A stretch of 64,000 bases of DNA from SAR202 cluster bacterium bin22 (GTDB lineage Bacteria; Chloroflexota; Dehalococcoidia; Lucifugimonadales; UBA3495), in contig MPMM01000002.1 of NCBI GenBank assembly GCA_002238505.1, positions 434,001 to 498,000 of the forward strand, read 5' to 3'. Within the stretch, counting starts at the first letter, position 1, and each line of letters begins with the position of its first letter. The notes beneath the pieces are model-generated. The model did no database searches. It was not told the origin of the DNA and worked only from the letters and a program-made list of their open reading frames with translations. The position numbers were made by a program, and so were the translations under genes. Shown in pieces: positions 34,327-42,732 of the stretch.

Positions 34327-35919
34327 TCAGCCTCCGGCGTACTTCTCCCCGAGGGCCGTCTCCCACCGCAGGTAGTTCATCATGTCGGCGTAGTTCCGGT
34401 CGGGGCCGCTGGCCACCAGGTCAGTTGGGGGACTCATCACCCCGGCAAGACCGGTCTCCACGGCCAGCCCGGCGGCCCTCCACGCGTTCATGCCGCCGGA
34501 CAAGATCGCCACGTCACTATAGCCCATGTCTCGGAGTGTTGCTGCTGCAAACACGGAATTTTGACCGTCCCGGCAGGACACAGTTACCGACGTGCTCTTG
34601 TCCGGCACCAGTCCCTCTATTTGCAGCTCCAGCCACCCCCGGGGCGCCCAGCGGGCTCCCGGAACGTGACCCTGGGCAAAATCGCCGCTGGTATCCACGA
34701 ATATGACTGCCGAACCGGGATTGGAAGCTCTCGCCTGCTCCAACTCTTGCGCTGAAATCTCCCTGGCTCCTGCTTGGGCAGCGTCCAGTCCCATAACAGG
34801 TTCTGCTGGCCCGCCGGTTTCTACGTCCAGGCCGGCTGCGGCCCAGGCGCTGACCCCACCGGAAACGGCATAAACCTCCTGGTGCCCCAGTTGCCGGTAC
34901 CAGGATGCGGTAAGAGTGGAGCGCACCTTGTCATCGCAGGCAAAGATGATGGGAGTGTTCCTGACCACGGCCACCTCATCCGACCGCTGCACTGCCTGTC
35001 CGCCTGGGAACCAGCGGAAGCCCGGAATGTGGCCTTCCCGGTATTCTTCGGTGGTTCGCACGTCCACGAAATAAACGGCCTCGGACTTCGCGCGTTCCAT
35101 CATTTCTTGCAAAGCAGGGATATCCAGGGGCCTTACGCCGTCTTCTGCCGCCAGTTGGTTGGCGTAAGCCTCCGCAGCGGCCAGTCCCTCCGCCGAGGGC
35201 TGGGGCAGGTCAACCCTGTCTGCTCCAGACTCCAGTTCATAGCCGGCCAGAACCCAGCCGGAGGTGCCGTTCTTCAGTCCCAGCACATTCTGGCGGCCCA
35301 TGCGCTGCAGAACCCGCGTGCCTATGATGCTTCGGGTGCGACCGGCGCAGTTGACGATTACCGTCGTGTCCGGGTCCAGGTCTGCGGTAATGTCCGTAAT
35401 GCGCAATGCCAGTTCGCCTCCGGGCACGCTGCGCCCGCCGGGTATGCAAAAGCGCCGGTATTCTTCCGGCGTCCTGGTATCCAGTATGACCAGCTTGTCG
35501 CCCCGCTGAATGCGCTCGTTAAGTTCTGTGGCGTCAATTTCGGGAACGTGGTGGACCACCTCCATCCTTTCGCCGAAGTCCTTGCTGGGCACGTTTACGC
35601 CCCATTCGGTGGGATAGTCCAGGCTGGCCCATCCGTTAATCCCGCGGGCCAGAACGGAAACATTGGAATAGCCCAGTCTTTCCAGAGTCATAGCTGCCAG
35701 GCCTGCCCTCCGCCCGTCGTCATCGCAGACAACCACCTGCGCCTCTCTGTGAGGTACGGAAGCGGCAATACGAAACTCCAGCTCCCGGCGGGGTATAAGG
35801 CTCGCCTCGGGGATATGGGTACTGTTGTATTCGCCCGCCTCGCGCACATCAATAAGCGCAAAGGAAGCATTGCTTTCCAGCAGTGCGGCCAGGTCTTCAG
35901 GGGAAATTTCCCGGGCCAT
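34327..35919 (-). CDS. Quadruple rhodanese-domain sulfurtransferase
   Basis: A 530-residue protein made of four consecutive rhodanese domains. All four active-loop cysteines are kept: C65 (VVVCDDDGR), C191 (VNCAGRTRS), C328 (FACDDKVRS) and C449 (VSCRDGQNS). Most multi-rhodanese proteins keep only one or two. It probably relays sulfane sulfur between carriers. The ATG at 35919 is chosen since GAGGAG is 8 bases away; the frame opens 23 codons earlier. No signal peptide is seen. It follows the thiol-dioxygenase-like gene in the operon. Confidence 0.9.
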   Translation of the reverse strand: MAREISPEDLAALLESNASFALIDVREAGEYNSTHIPEASLIPRRELEFRIAASVPHREAQVVVCDDDGRRAGLAAMTLERLGYSNVSVLARGINGWASLDYPTEWGVNVPSKDFGERMEVVHHVPEIDATELNERIQRGDKLVILDTRTPEEYRRFCIPGGRSVPGGELALRITDITADLDPDTTVIVNCAGRTRSIIGTRVLQRMGRQNVLGLKNGTSGWVLAGYELESGADRVDLPQPSAEGLAAAEAYANQLAAEDGVRPLDIPALQEMMERAKSEAVYFVDVRTTEEYREGHIPGFRWFPGGQAVQRSDEVAVVRNTPIIFACDDKVRSTLTASWYRQLGHQEVYAVSGGVSAWAAAGLDVETGGPAEPVMGLDAAQAGAREISAQELEQARASNPGSAVIFVDTSGDFAQGHVPGARWAPRGWLELQIEGLVPDKSTSVTVSCRDGQNSVFAAATLRDMGYSDVAILSGGMNAWRAAGLAVETGLAGVMSPPTDLVASGPDRNYADMMNYLRWETALGEKYAGG

Positions 35920-36036
35920 ATTCATTTCTCCTCTAGTCTGACGAATCTCTTCCCCTGCTGGTCCAACCTGGAATGACAATGTGGACAACAGGAGGCATGC
36001 TTTGCCGGCGCCCAGGATCCGGTTGCTGGGCCGGCC

Positions 36037-36621
36037 CTAGCAGTTGTCGTATTTCTCGGTAACGAAGGGAATAATCTTGCCGGATTCCAGGTCGTACCGG
36101 CTCCGGTTCAGGCCTCGCAAGTCGTTCCCGTAAACGTGGATTTCCACGGTGGGCCTGTCGGTAAAGTTGTCCATCTGGTGTATCTCGTCCACTTCGGGAA
36201 TCAGCAGAGTGATCTCGCCCGAGCTAAACTCCACACTGCGGTCCTGTTCCAGTTTGGCGTAGCCTTCCACCTCCCTGTCGTCCACTCGTCGAAAGCGAGT
36301 CTCGGTCAGGTGATTGCCCATTACGCCAATCATCCCCCAGGTACAGTGGTCATGGGGAGATGCATGGTCGCCCGGGCCCCAGACCACCGAGGTGATCAGC
36401 AAACCGCTCTCGCCCTGGTACAGAGCGTAGGAACCATGATTGCTCCGGCTTCCTTTGCCCATCGGAACCAGGTATTCCTCGGGAATGGCCGCAGGATTTG
36501 CGATGAGCTTCTCCAGGTAGGAAGAACCCGTATCGAATATCCGGTGTTGATCGGGCTGTTCCTTGAGCAGCACTTCCATGTCATGGATAAATTCGTCCAG
36601 GGAATACTTAACAGTGGCCAT
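36037..36621 (-). CDS. Thiol dioxygenase (cysteine dioxygenase-like)
   Basis: A 194-residue cupin of the cysteine dioxygenase family. The iron ligands are H90 and H92 (SPHDHCTWG) and H148 (DEIHQM). A cysteine follows directly at 93, the same place as the crosslinking Cys of eukaryotic CDO in a different spacing; whether it crosslinks is unknown. Such enzymes oxidise cysteine or 3-mercaptopropionate to sulfinates. First gene of a minus-strand operon with rhodaneses and sulfite oxidase, driven by a consensus promoter at 36701-36729. Confidence 0.85.
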   Translation of the reverse strand: MATVKYSLDEFIHDMEVLLKEQPDQHRIFDTGSSYLEKLIANPAAIPEEYLVPMGKGSRSNHGSYALYQGESGLLITSVVWGPGDHASPHDHCTWGMIGVMGNHLTETRFRRVDDREVEGYAKLEQDRSVEFSSGEITLLIPEVDEIHQMDNFTDRPTVEIHVYGNDLRGLNRSRYDLESGKIIPFVTEKYDNC

Positions 36622-36700
36622 GGGAAGCCTCCAGTTGGTCTTGAAATGGAGAAGACTGGAACAGCTATTGTTACAGGATGACAGCTACAAAGTTAGTGGA

Positions 36701-36729
36701 ATTATGGTATTGGCGTATGGGGATGTCAA
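36701..36729 (-). promoter_or_regulatory. Promoter of the sulfur operon
   Basis: On the minus strand, TTGACA (36724-36729), a 17-base spacer and CATAAT (36701-36706), about 80 bases before the thiol dioxygenase start. Confidence 0.7.
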
Positions 36730-36929
36730 GGTAAATGGCTCCGTCGGTACCGTTCATTGGCTCATAGTTGTGGAATCTGGGAAGACAGTTCGAAATCCGC
36801 CCCTGCCATCAGCATTGGTGGCTGTCTTGCCACCAGACCACCCTAACTGGAACGCTGGATATACGCGTCCATGCTCTAAAATACTTGGCTGGCGCACCCT
36901 CGCTGGCAAGAGTTGGTTGGACCCCAATC

Positions 36930-36959
36930 TGGACGCTCACCTTTTCCCTATCCTATAAT
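36930..36959 (+). promoter_or_regulatory. Putative promoter for the DUF1015 gene
   Basis: A perfect TATAAT at 36954-36959 lies 29 bases before the start codon. The -35 region (TGGACG at 36930, 18-base spacer) is weak. The rest of the 366-base gap between the divergent genes shows no further gene. Confidence 0.45.
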
Positions 36960-36987
36960 TCCTGTACTTTTCCCAGGAGTTTCAACT

Positions 36988-38289
36988 ATGGCCGTATTCC
37001 GACCCTTTCGGGGCTGCCGTTATGTGCCGCAAAGCGCCGGCGATCTGGCAGACCTGCTTTGCCCACCCTACGATATGATTGGCTCTGCCCTCAAGGAATC
37101 TCTGCAGGAACTTAGTCCCTACAACGCGGTTCACCTTGAAGGCGGAGAACAGCCCGATCCGGTCCATCCGGAAGCCGGCTACCGGCGCGCTGCCGCCCTG
37201 TTTCGTCAATGGCTGGAGGATGGCGTGCTTCAGCAGGAAGCGTCCCCATCCTTCTACCTGATGCGCCACAGCTACCAGGACCAGGGCGAACTAAAGCATC
37301 AACTCGGCCTGTTTGGCGATGTGCTGGTGGAGGACTACGGTGGTGGTTCGGTGCTGCCTCACGAGTTCACCCGTGAACCTGCGGTGATGGACCGGGTATC
37401 TCTCCTTGAAGCTTCCATGACCCAGTTCAGTCCCCTTATGACCCTGTATCGTGATGCAGGCAACGAGTTGAGGCCATTGCTGGACCAGGTCATGGCGGGC
37501 GCCCCGGACGTTCAGTCTCCTGGCAATACCAATTGCAACATAGGCGCACTGGCCCTCTGGCGTATCTCCGATGCGGACCTGCAGGACCGCATAACCCGGT
37601 TCTTTGAGGGACGTCCCGTTTTCCTGGCCGACGGACACCATCGCTACGAAGCTGCCTTGCGGTACAGAAAGCTGCGGGAATCAGCTGCTGGCCACGCGAC
37701 CGATGCCGCCAGCAACTATGTCATGATGTCCCTCACCGAGTTTGACGATGCGGGCCTCCAGTTGTTGCCCTACCACAAGGTTATTGGTGGGCTGTCCCCG
37801 CAGCAGTTGCAGCATTTGGAAGAGGGCATTCTGGAACTGTTCGATGCCGAGCCTGTGGACCTGTCGCAGTGTGGCGGCGGGGCCGGCTTCGGACAAATGG
37901 TCATTGAACGAGGGCAAGGAAAACATGCAGTGGGGCTGGTGGGGCCTGGCGCCGACGAGGCGAGGCTGCTCACCTTGCGCCCGGGGATCGACTGGAGGAA
38001 CTGGGGAGAACTGGCCGTTTCAGAGGCCTGGGTGCTGGACGAGCAGGTTATGAAGCCCCTGTTGGGCGATTCCTTCTCCCGCCATGTTGATTACAGCCAC
38101 GACGCGGCGCGAACGGCAGGCATGGTCAGCGATGGGTCCCAGCAACTCGCCTTCCTGCTTAAACCCTTTCCCATGGACGCTTTTGAGAGCATTGTTGGAG
38201 GTGGACAGCGACTGCCGTCCAAGTCCACCTTCTTCTACCCCAAGCTGCCCACGGGCCTGGTAATCAACCGGCTGGACGGTACCATTTAG
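36988..38289 (+). CDS. DUF1015 family protein
   Basis: A 433-residue protein with the DUF1015 layout: N-terminal FRPFRG and LLCPPYDMI, and the central VFLADGHHRYEAAL motif. Function of this widely distributed family is not established in what I can see; it may be a small-molecule enzyme or regulator. Start ATG at 36988 follows CCAGGAG by 9 bases; the open frame begins earlier. A MITE-like element follows the stop within about 50 bases. Confidence 0.88.
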   Translation: MAVFRPFRGCRYVPQSAGDLADLLCPPYDMIGSALKESLQELSPYNAVHLEGGEQPDPVHPEAGYRRAAALFRQWLEDGVLQQEASPSFYLMRHSYQDQGELKHQLGLFGDVLVEDYGGGSVLPHEFTREPAVMDRVSLLEASMTQFSPLMTLYRDAGNELRPLLDQVMAGAPDVQSPGNTNCNIGALALWRISDADLQDRITRFFEGRPVFLADGHHRYEAALRYRKLRESAAGHATDAASNYVMMSLTEFDDAGLQLLPYHKVIGGLSPQQLQHLEEGILELFDAEPVDLSQCGGGAGFGQMVIERGQGKHAVGLVGPGADEARLLTLRPGIDWRNWGELAVSEAWVLDEQVMKPLLGDSFSRHVDYSHDAARTAGMVSDGSQQLAFLLKPFPMDAFESIVGGGQRLPSKSTFFYPKLPTGLVINRLDGTI

Positions 38290-38334
38290 CGCCGCATTCC
38301 AGACTGCGCCAGGATTGGGAGGGGCTTGACCTGG

Positions 38335-38498
38335 GGGGCGCTGTCAAAAGCCGAGTTTCGTCTTTCCGGCGAAAGCCGGAATCCAGAGCCGTCATGTAAA
38401 TGGGTGATATGCTCCGCGATATACCAGGACTCTGGTATTTCGCCTGTTTATACCCGATACCTGACCGGCAGTAATGGCTAATTTGACGAAACCCATTA
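38335..38498. repeat. MITE-like dispersed repeat, family 2, copy A
   Basis: About 164 bp between DUF1015 and a convergent gene, homologous to 47293-47459. Shared blocks are CGGCGAAAGCCGGAATCCAG (one mismatch with copy B), GGGTGAT.. and CCTCCGCGAT-like and ATTTGACGA near the right end. The ends are imperfect inverted repeats (TGTCAAAAG / complement of ATTTGACGA). The right-end TA is part of the stop codon of the coiled-coil gene. Confidence 0.75.
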
Positions 38499-38954
38499 GA
38501 GCCCCTCGTGCCGTTCCTGGTAGCGGGACGTGATGACCTGCTCGGCCAGCCTGCTGTGCTCGGCGATGAAGTACTCCAGTCGCCGGACCTCAGCCAGTCC
38601 CTCCAGGGTTTCCCCTTCCTGCCTCATCTGAATCTTGAGGTTGGACAGGGACCGCTTGGCCTCGTCAACCTGCTTTACTGACTCCAGGGCAGCCAGCTCT
38701 TCAGTGGCGGTTTTCTTTATTGCCAGCAACCTCCGCTTGGTTGCCTCTGTGTCTGCCAGCCTCTCTTCGATTTCTCCCATCGAAGAAAGGGAAACTTCAA
38801 GGGGAGTGCGACCATAAATTACCTGTCGCGGCAGTCTCTGCAACTGGGTCCGAAACTGGGAAATGAGCGTGTCCAGTTGCTGTTCCTTGTTCTGCAATTC
38901 CGCCAGGGTCATGCGCAGGGTGGCCATGGTCTGTTGCAACTGGGACATTGACAT
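38496..38954 (-). CDS. Coiled-coil protein of unknown function
   Basis: A 152-residue, almost entirely helical protein with heptad-like Leu/Gln/Glu-rich stretches (about 1-45 and 58-140) broken by a short RQVIYGRTPLEVS segment. It recalls prefoldin-like or SMC-arm coiled coils, but no family is recognised. No signal peptide. Its TAA stop lies at the edge of the repeat at 38335-38498, so the insertion may have set the C-terminus. Confidence 0.65.
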   Translation of the reverse strand: MSMSQLQQTMATLRMTLAELQNKEQQLDTLISQFRTQLQRLPRQVIYGRTPLEVSLSSMGEIEERLADTEATKRRLLAIKKTATEELAALESVKQVDEAKRSLSNLKIQMRQEGETLEGLAEVRRLEYFIAEHSRLAEQVITSRYQERHEGL

Positions 38955-39065
38955 AGGTAAAGCCTTGTAATCGGTCTCGGGGCAATACGCTTGCCCGGTC
39001 AGTCGGGTGTACCTCTTTTCGAATCCGCTTCTGCCATCGAGGGAGAAGGGACGTTCAAACGTCTT

Positions 39066-40166
39066 CTAGAAACCCACGCGCGGCAGCACCCTGCCCAGGG
39101 CGTCGAGAACTTCCTGAATATGGTCCTCTGTGAAGTAGCCCAGGTGGCCGATGCGGAAGATGTGCCCGGTCAGCTTGCCCTGCCCGCCGGCCAGCACCAC
39201 GTTTTCCTCTACTCGCATTATTTCCATCAACTGCTCGCCATCAATGTGAGCGGGCATCTTGACGGCAGTGACGGTGTTGGAGGCTCGCTCCTCGTCAGTG
39301 CAGAGTAGTTCCAGGCCCAAAGCCCGAACCCCGTCACGGGTGAACTGGCCGATGCTGGCGTGGCGACCGAAGACGCCTTCCATGCCCTCCGCGGTTAGGC
39401 TTTCCAGCGCGGCCCTCAATCCGTACATTGCGGAAAGGTTAGGCGTCCAGGGAGTCTGGTTTCTTTCCAGGTATTTCCGGGCTTCGTCCAGGTCGAAATA
39501 GAACCTGGGCAAGGTCGCCGTCTTCTGGGCTTCCCACGCATCCTTGCTGAAGCTCACGAAGGCCAGGCCGGGGGGAATCATGAAACCCTTCTGTGAACCG
39601 GTGGCGACCACATCGCAGTCCCAGCCATCCACAGGAAGGGGCACGCAACCCAGGCTGCTGACCGCGTCCACAATAAGCAGCTTGCCAAATTCTCCCTTCA
39701 CCACGCTGGCGATGGATTGCAGGTCGTGGGTTACACCCGTCGATGTTTCATTATGGGTTACGATTACCGCCTTTATTTCCGGGTCATCCCGCAAGGCCTG
39801 CCGAAGGGCCTCGGGGTCAATGGCCTCGCCCCACTCAAAGGTAATCCGCTGGGTGTCGGCGCCGTAGGCATCCAGCATGTCAGCAAATCGGTCTCCGAAG
39901 GAACCGGCGCTGGCTGCCAGTACCTTGTCCCCGGCTGAAAGCGTATTAACCACGGAAGCTTCCAGGCCGCCGGTGCCGGAGGAAGTCAGAATGAACAGAT
40001 CGTTATCCGTCATAAAGACCTGCTTCAGCATGTCCGTGCACTCGGTTATCAGTTCAAAGAATTCCGGCCCCCGGTGGTTGATCATGGGGTCCGACATCGC
40101 CTCGTAAATTTCGGCCGGGATGGGAGTTGGGCCGGGTGTCCGCAGGTTATGGGGTTGGATCCTCAC
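39066..40166 (-). CDS. Class V aminotransferase (alanine/serine-glyoxylate type)
   Basis: A 366-residue PLP enzyme of the serine-pyruvate/alanine-glyoxylate aminotransferase family. The cofactor lysine is K193 in ATGSQKGFM, with Asp167 in LIVDAVSS. It moves an amino group from alanine or serine to glyoxylate, feeding glycine and one-carbon metabolism. It may work with the hydroxyacid dehydrogenase at 5.5 kb. The start is a GTG behind AGGAGGAAAA. Confidence 0.92.
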   Translation of the reverse strand: MRIQPHNLRTPGPTPIPAEIYEAMSDPMINHRGPEFFELITECTDMLKQVFMTDNDLFILTSSGTGGLEASVVNTLSAGDKVLAASAGSFGDRFADMLDAYGADTQRITFEWGEAIDPEALRQALRDDPEIKAVIVTHNETSTGVTHDLQSIASVVKGEFGKLLIVDAVSSLGCVPLPVDGWDCDVVATGSQKGFMIPPGLAFVSFSKDAWEAQKTATLPRFYFDLDEARKYLERNQTPWTPNLSAMYGLRAALESLTAEGMEGVFGRHASIGQFTRDGVRALGLELLCTDEERASNTVTAVKMPAHIDGEQLMEIMRVEENVVLAGGQGKLTGHIFRIGHLGYFTEDHIQEVLDALGRVLPRVGF

Positions 40167-40463
40167 TTTTCCTCCTGGTCTGTTCCCTGGTGCTGGCGCT
40201 GCTGCCAGCAGATTTCGTTAATTTGATTGCGGTTTACAGACATCTTGAACGCCCAGCAGGGGGCGTACAGCATGGGATTATAGCACTTGGGTAAAAATGC
40301 CGCACCGCAAGGACGGGAATCAGGGCGGCTCATTTGGAGACTAATTCCTGGCCGCCTGTGCGGGAATGAAGTTGGCGGCGCCATGAACCTGCATCCCGAG
40401 GAAAGGCACGGTATTTCAAGCCACCCCCATCCTGCGGGATAAGTCGTGACGACAGCGCCCTTA

Positions 40464-40609
40464 AGAGAGTATCTCAAAATCCTTTCCCCTTGACGAGGGA
40501 AGGTTAGAGCCTGTCCTGAGCCTGCCGAAGGAATGGGGGTGAAAAGCAATCTCCTTTGCTGTCGCATTTTGCCCAATGCTCTGCCTTCGATAATTTTGAG
40601 ACAGTTTCT
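40464..40609. repeat. MITE-like dispersed repeat, family 1, copy 2
   Basis: 146 bp with ends AGAGAGTATCTCAAAAT and the complement of AGAAACTGTCTCAAAAT. Close to copy 1 throughout, including the 24-base insert not found in copy 3. It lies in the 620-base gap between the divergent aminotransferase and NYN genes. I see no gene in the rest of this gap. Confidence 0.85.
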
Positions 40610-40714
40610 AAGTGGGACTCCGGCGAAGGCGCGAATTATTGAGGTTGCTCCGCCATAGTCAACGAGTGTAATGGACGTTTCACCAAAATTTGCAATACCC
40701 GTCGACTGTCGTTG

Positions 40715-40743
40715 TTGACGCAATTGACGCCGGGGACTAAACT
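40715..40743 (+). promoter_or_regulatory. Promoter of the NYN-LOTUS gene
   Basis: TTGACG (40715-40720), 17-base spacer, TAAACT (40738-40743), about 43 bases before the inferred start. Confidence 0.5.
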
Positions 40744-40785
40744 TTCGAATTAGCATCGCAAAGGCTTCACAGGAGATGTGAGCTT

Positions 40786-42579
40786 ATTATCACTACAAAC
40801 GGTCACCCCATATCGGGCGATGACGTAGCCCTATTTATAGACTGGGAAAACTTCAAGATCAGCCTGGCCGGAGGAAACCGGGCGCCTAACGTTAGCGCCC
40901 TCAAGGAAGAGGTCGCCAACCACGGGCGGGTGGTGGTGGCCAAGGCCTACGCTGACTGGGTTACCAGGTCTCCCGAACTCAAAGGGGCCAGCCAATTTAT
41001 CATCGACCCTCCCGCCCTCTACGCCTCCGGCATTGAGCCGGTTTATGTTCCCACCCGCCTCCCCCTGGGCAGTCCCTCTGCCATGAACACCCGGACCACC
41101 CGGGTCAAGAACAGCGTGGACGTAAAGATGACGGCGGACTGTATTGAGTGCGCCCATACCTACCCTAACATAGGTACCTATGTGCTGGTTTCGGGCGACT
41201 CCGATTTCATCCACGTCATCAATTCGCTAAGGGCCATTGGCAAACGCGTCATTATCATCGGCGTGTCCTGGAGCACCTCCCGCCGGCTGGCGGACCAGGT
41301 GGACGGGCTGATTCTTTACGACATTGACGTGGATCCGGAAATTCAGCAGGTCCCCGAACCCGCTCCCGTCACCGGCCGTTCTTCCAGGGCTGGCAGCGCC
41401 AACCGGCAGCAACTTGCCGACGTGATGCGGGTTATTGAGGAAGTCGTCCGGTCCGAGCGACAGGCCGGCCGTACCCCGCTTCTGACCTCGCTGAAGCAGC
41501 GGATTATGCGGCGCGTCCCCGGTTTCGACGAAAAGAAGCTGGGCTTTTCCGGTTTCAAAAAGCTGATGCTCCGTACTGCAGAAGAAGGGAACATCAAGCT
41601 GGTAACCGTGGGCCTCGTGGACTGGGTTATCCGGGCCGACGAGACTATTCCGGAAGAAGCCATGCCCGAGTCCCAGCCGGCGGAAGGCGCCATTGAGTCG
41701 GTCGCCGCCGGTGAGGAAGTCCTTCCCGATACAGTCACAGAGGAAGCCACCGAAGCTGCGCCCGAAACCACAGAGAATGGCCGCCGGACCTCCAGGTCAA
41801 GGGCAAAGGCCGAACCTGAAACTGTGGACGAAGTCCAGCCTGAGGCTCCCGAAGCAGAAGCTGAGCCCGAAACTGTGGCTGTAGCCCAGGCTGAAGCGCC
41901 CGAAGCAGAGGCCGATGCATCAACCGATACCATTTCCGTAACCAGTGAAGACCAAACCGAAACGGAAGCCGCCAGCGATGCCACGGAAGCGGTTGTGGAA
42001 GATGCGCCAGTCCCGGCCCTTAGTCCGGAACTGGAAAAGGTTCTCGAGGAAACGTTGGCCCAGCTTGAGTTGCCCCGTGGCCCCGGCGACGGCCAGGACG
42101 GCCGCCGCATCGCGGACCTGGTAATAATGGCTGACATGCTGGAGCACCAGGAAGGCATTACCCACGTGGCCTTCAACTTCCTGCTTAGCGAAATTTGCGG
42201 CGCCCTGCAGCAGGGTCTTGAGGCGGAACACCCGGAGATAACCAGCCGCTGGGGTGGACGAACCTATTCCCGCACCTACGTAACCCGCCTGCTGCGGGAA
42301 CTCGGGGACAAGGAAGTCTTCCTTCGAGACTGGCACCAGGAAAAGAGCGAAGAGACGGGACGCACCCGCCGATTCCGCACTTTCAACCTTAACCGTACCA
42401 ACCCTCTGGTTAAGGAAGCTGTGGTAAGCCAGTGGGGCCCGGACACAGACTCGGTGCCCCCTGAAGCTGAGACAGCAGCGCAAGTCCCCGGAGACGACAC
42501 CGCAGTAGCTTCGTCCAACGGGCACAGCGATGCAGTGCCTGAGCCCGAAGGGGAACCCGCGGTTGCCGCCGTGGACTAA
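40786..42579 (+). CDS. NYN-domain putative RNase with LOTUS/OST-HTH domain (LabA/Limkain-like), non-standard start
   Basis: The NYN core begins ALFIDWENFKIS with the acidic residue D19, then VSGDSDF. A LOTUS/OST-HTH-like domain follows (LADVMRVIEE to VDWVIRADE). Then a long acidic, Ala/Pro/Glu-rich linker with an internal duplication (AEPETV..APEAE twice) and a C-terminal domain rich in charged helices. NYN-LOTUS proteins bind and cleave RNA. No ATG, GTG or TTG lies in frame before the NYN core; the best start is ATT at 40786, with AGGAG at 40771-40775. The first GTG at 40930 would remove the catalytic N-terminus. About 597 residues. A terminator follows. Confidence 0.82.
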   Translation: MITTNGHPISGDDVALFIDWENFKISLAGGNRAPNVSALKEEVANHGRVVVAKAYADWVTRSPELKGASQFIIDPPALYASGIEPVYVPTRLPLGSPSAMNTRTTRVKNSVDVKMTADCIECAHTYPNIGTYVLVSGDSDFIHVINSLRAIGKRVIIIGVSWSTSRRLADQVDGLILYDIDVDPEIQQVPEPAPVTGRSSRAGSANRQQLADVMRVIEEVVRSERQAGRTPLLTSLKQRIMRRVPGFDEKKLGFSGFKKLMLRTAEEGNIKLVTVGLVDWVIRADETIPEEAMPESQPAEGAIESVAAGEEVLPDTVTEEATEAAPETTENGRRTSRSRAKAEPETVDEVQPEAPEAEAEPETVAVAQAEAPEAEADASTDTISVTSEDQTETEAASDATEAVVEDAPVPALSPELEKVLEETLAQLELPRGPGDGQDGRRIADLVIMADMLEHQEGITHVAFNFLLSEICGALQQGLEAEHPEITSRWGGRTYSRTYVTRLLRELGDKEVFLRDWHQEKSEETGRTRRFRTFNLNRTNPLVKEAVVSQWGPDTDSVPPEAETAAQVPGDDTAVASSNGHSDAVPEPEGEPAVAAVD

Positions 42580-42606
42580 CCATATTGAGTAACTGGCGAA
42601 TAGTCT

Positions 42607-42640
42607 GGGGCGGGAATCTTCCCGCCCCTTTCCTTTTCTG
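42607..42640 (+). terminator. Rho-independent terminator after NYN gene
   Basis: GGGGCGGGAA/TTCCCGCCCC stem (42607-42628, tight loop), followed by TTTCCTTTTCTG. Confidence 0.85.
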
Positions 42641-42732
42641 TTCTGGGCACATGAGGCAATCGGCCTGGCCTTTCCCTGGCGAAGCTCCCTGGAATGTCCC
42701 CGGTGCTGGTGAGGTCCCGGCGCCGATTTTCC

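Noticed and set aside
40930-42579. GTG at 40930 as start of the NYN gene
   Set aside because: It would delete the strand carrying the catalytic Asp and the clear homology upstream.
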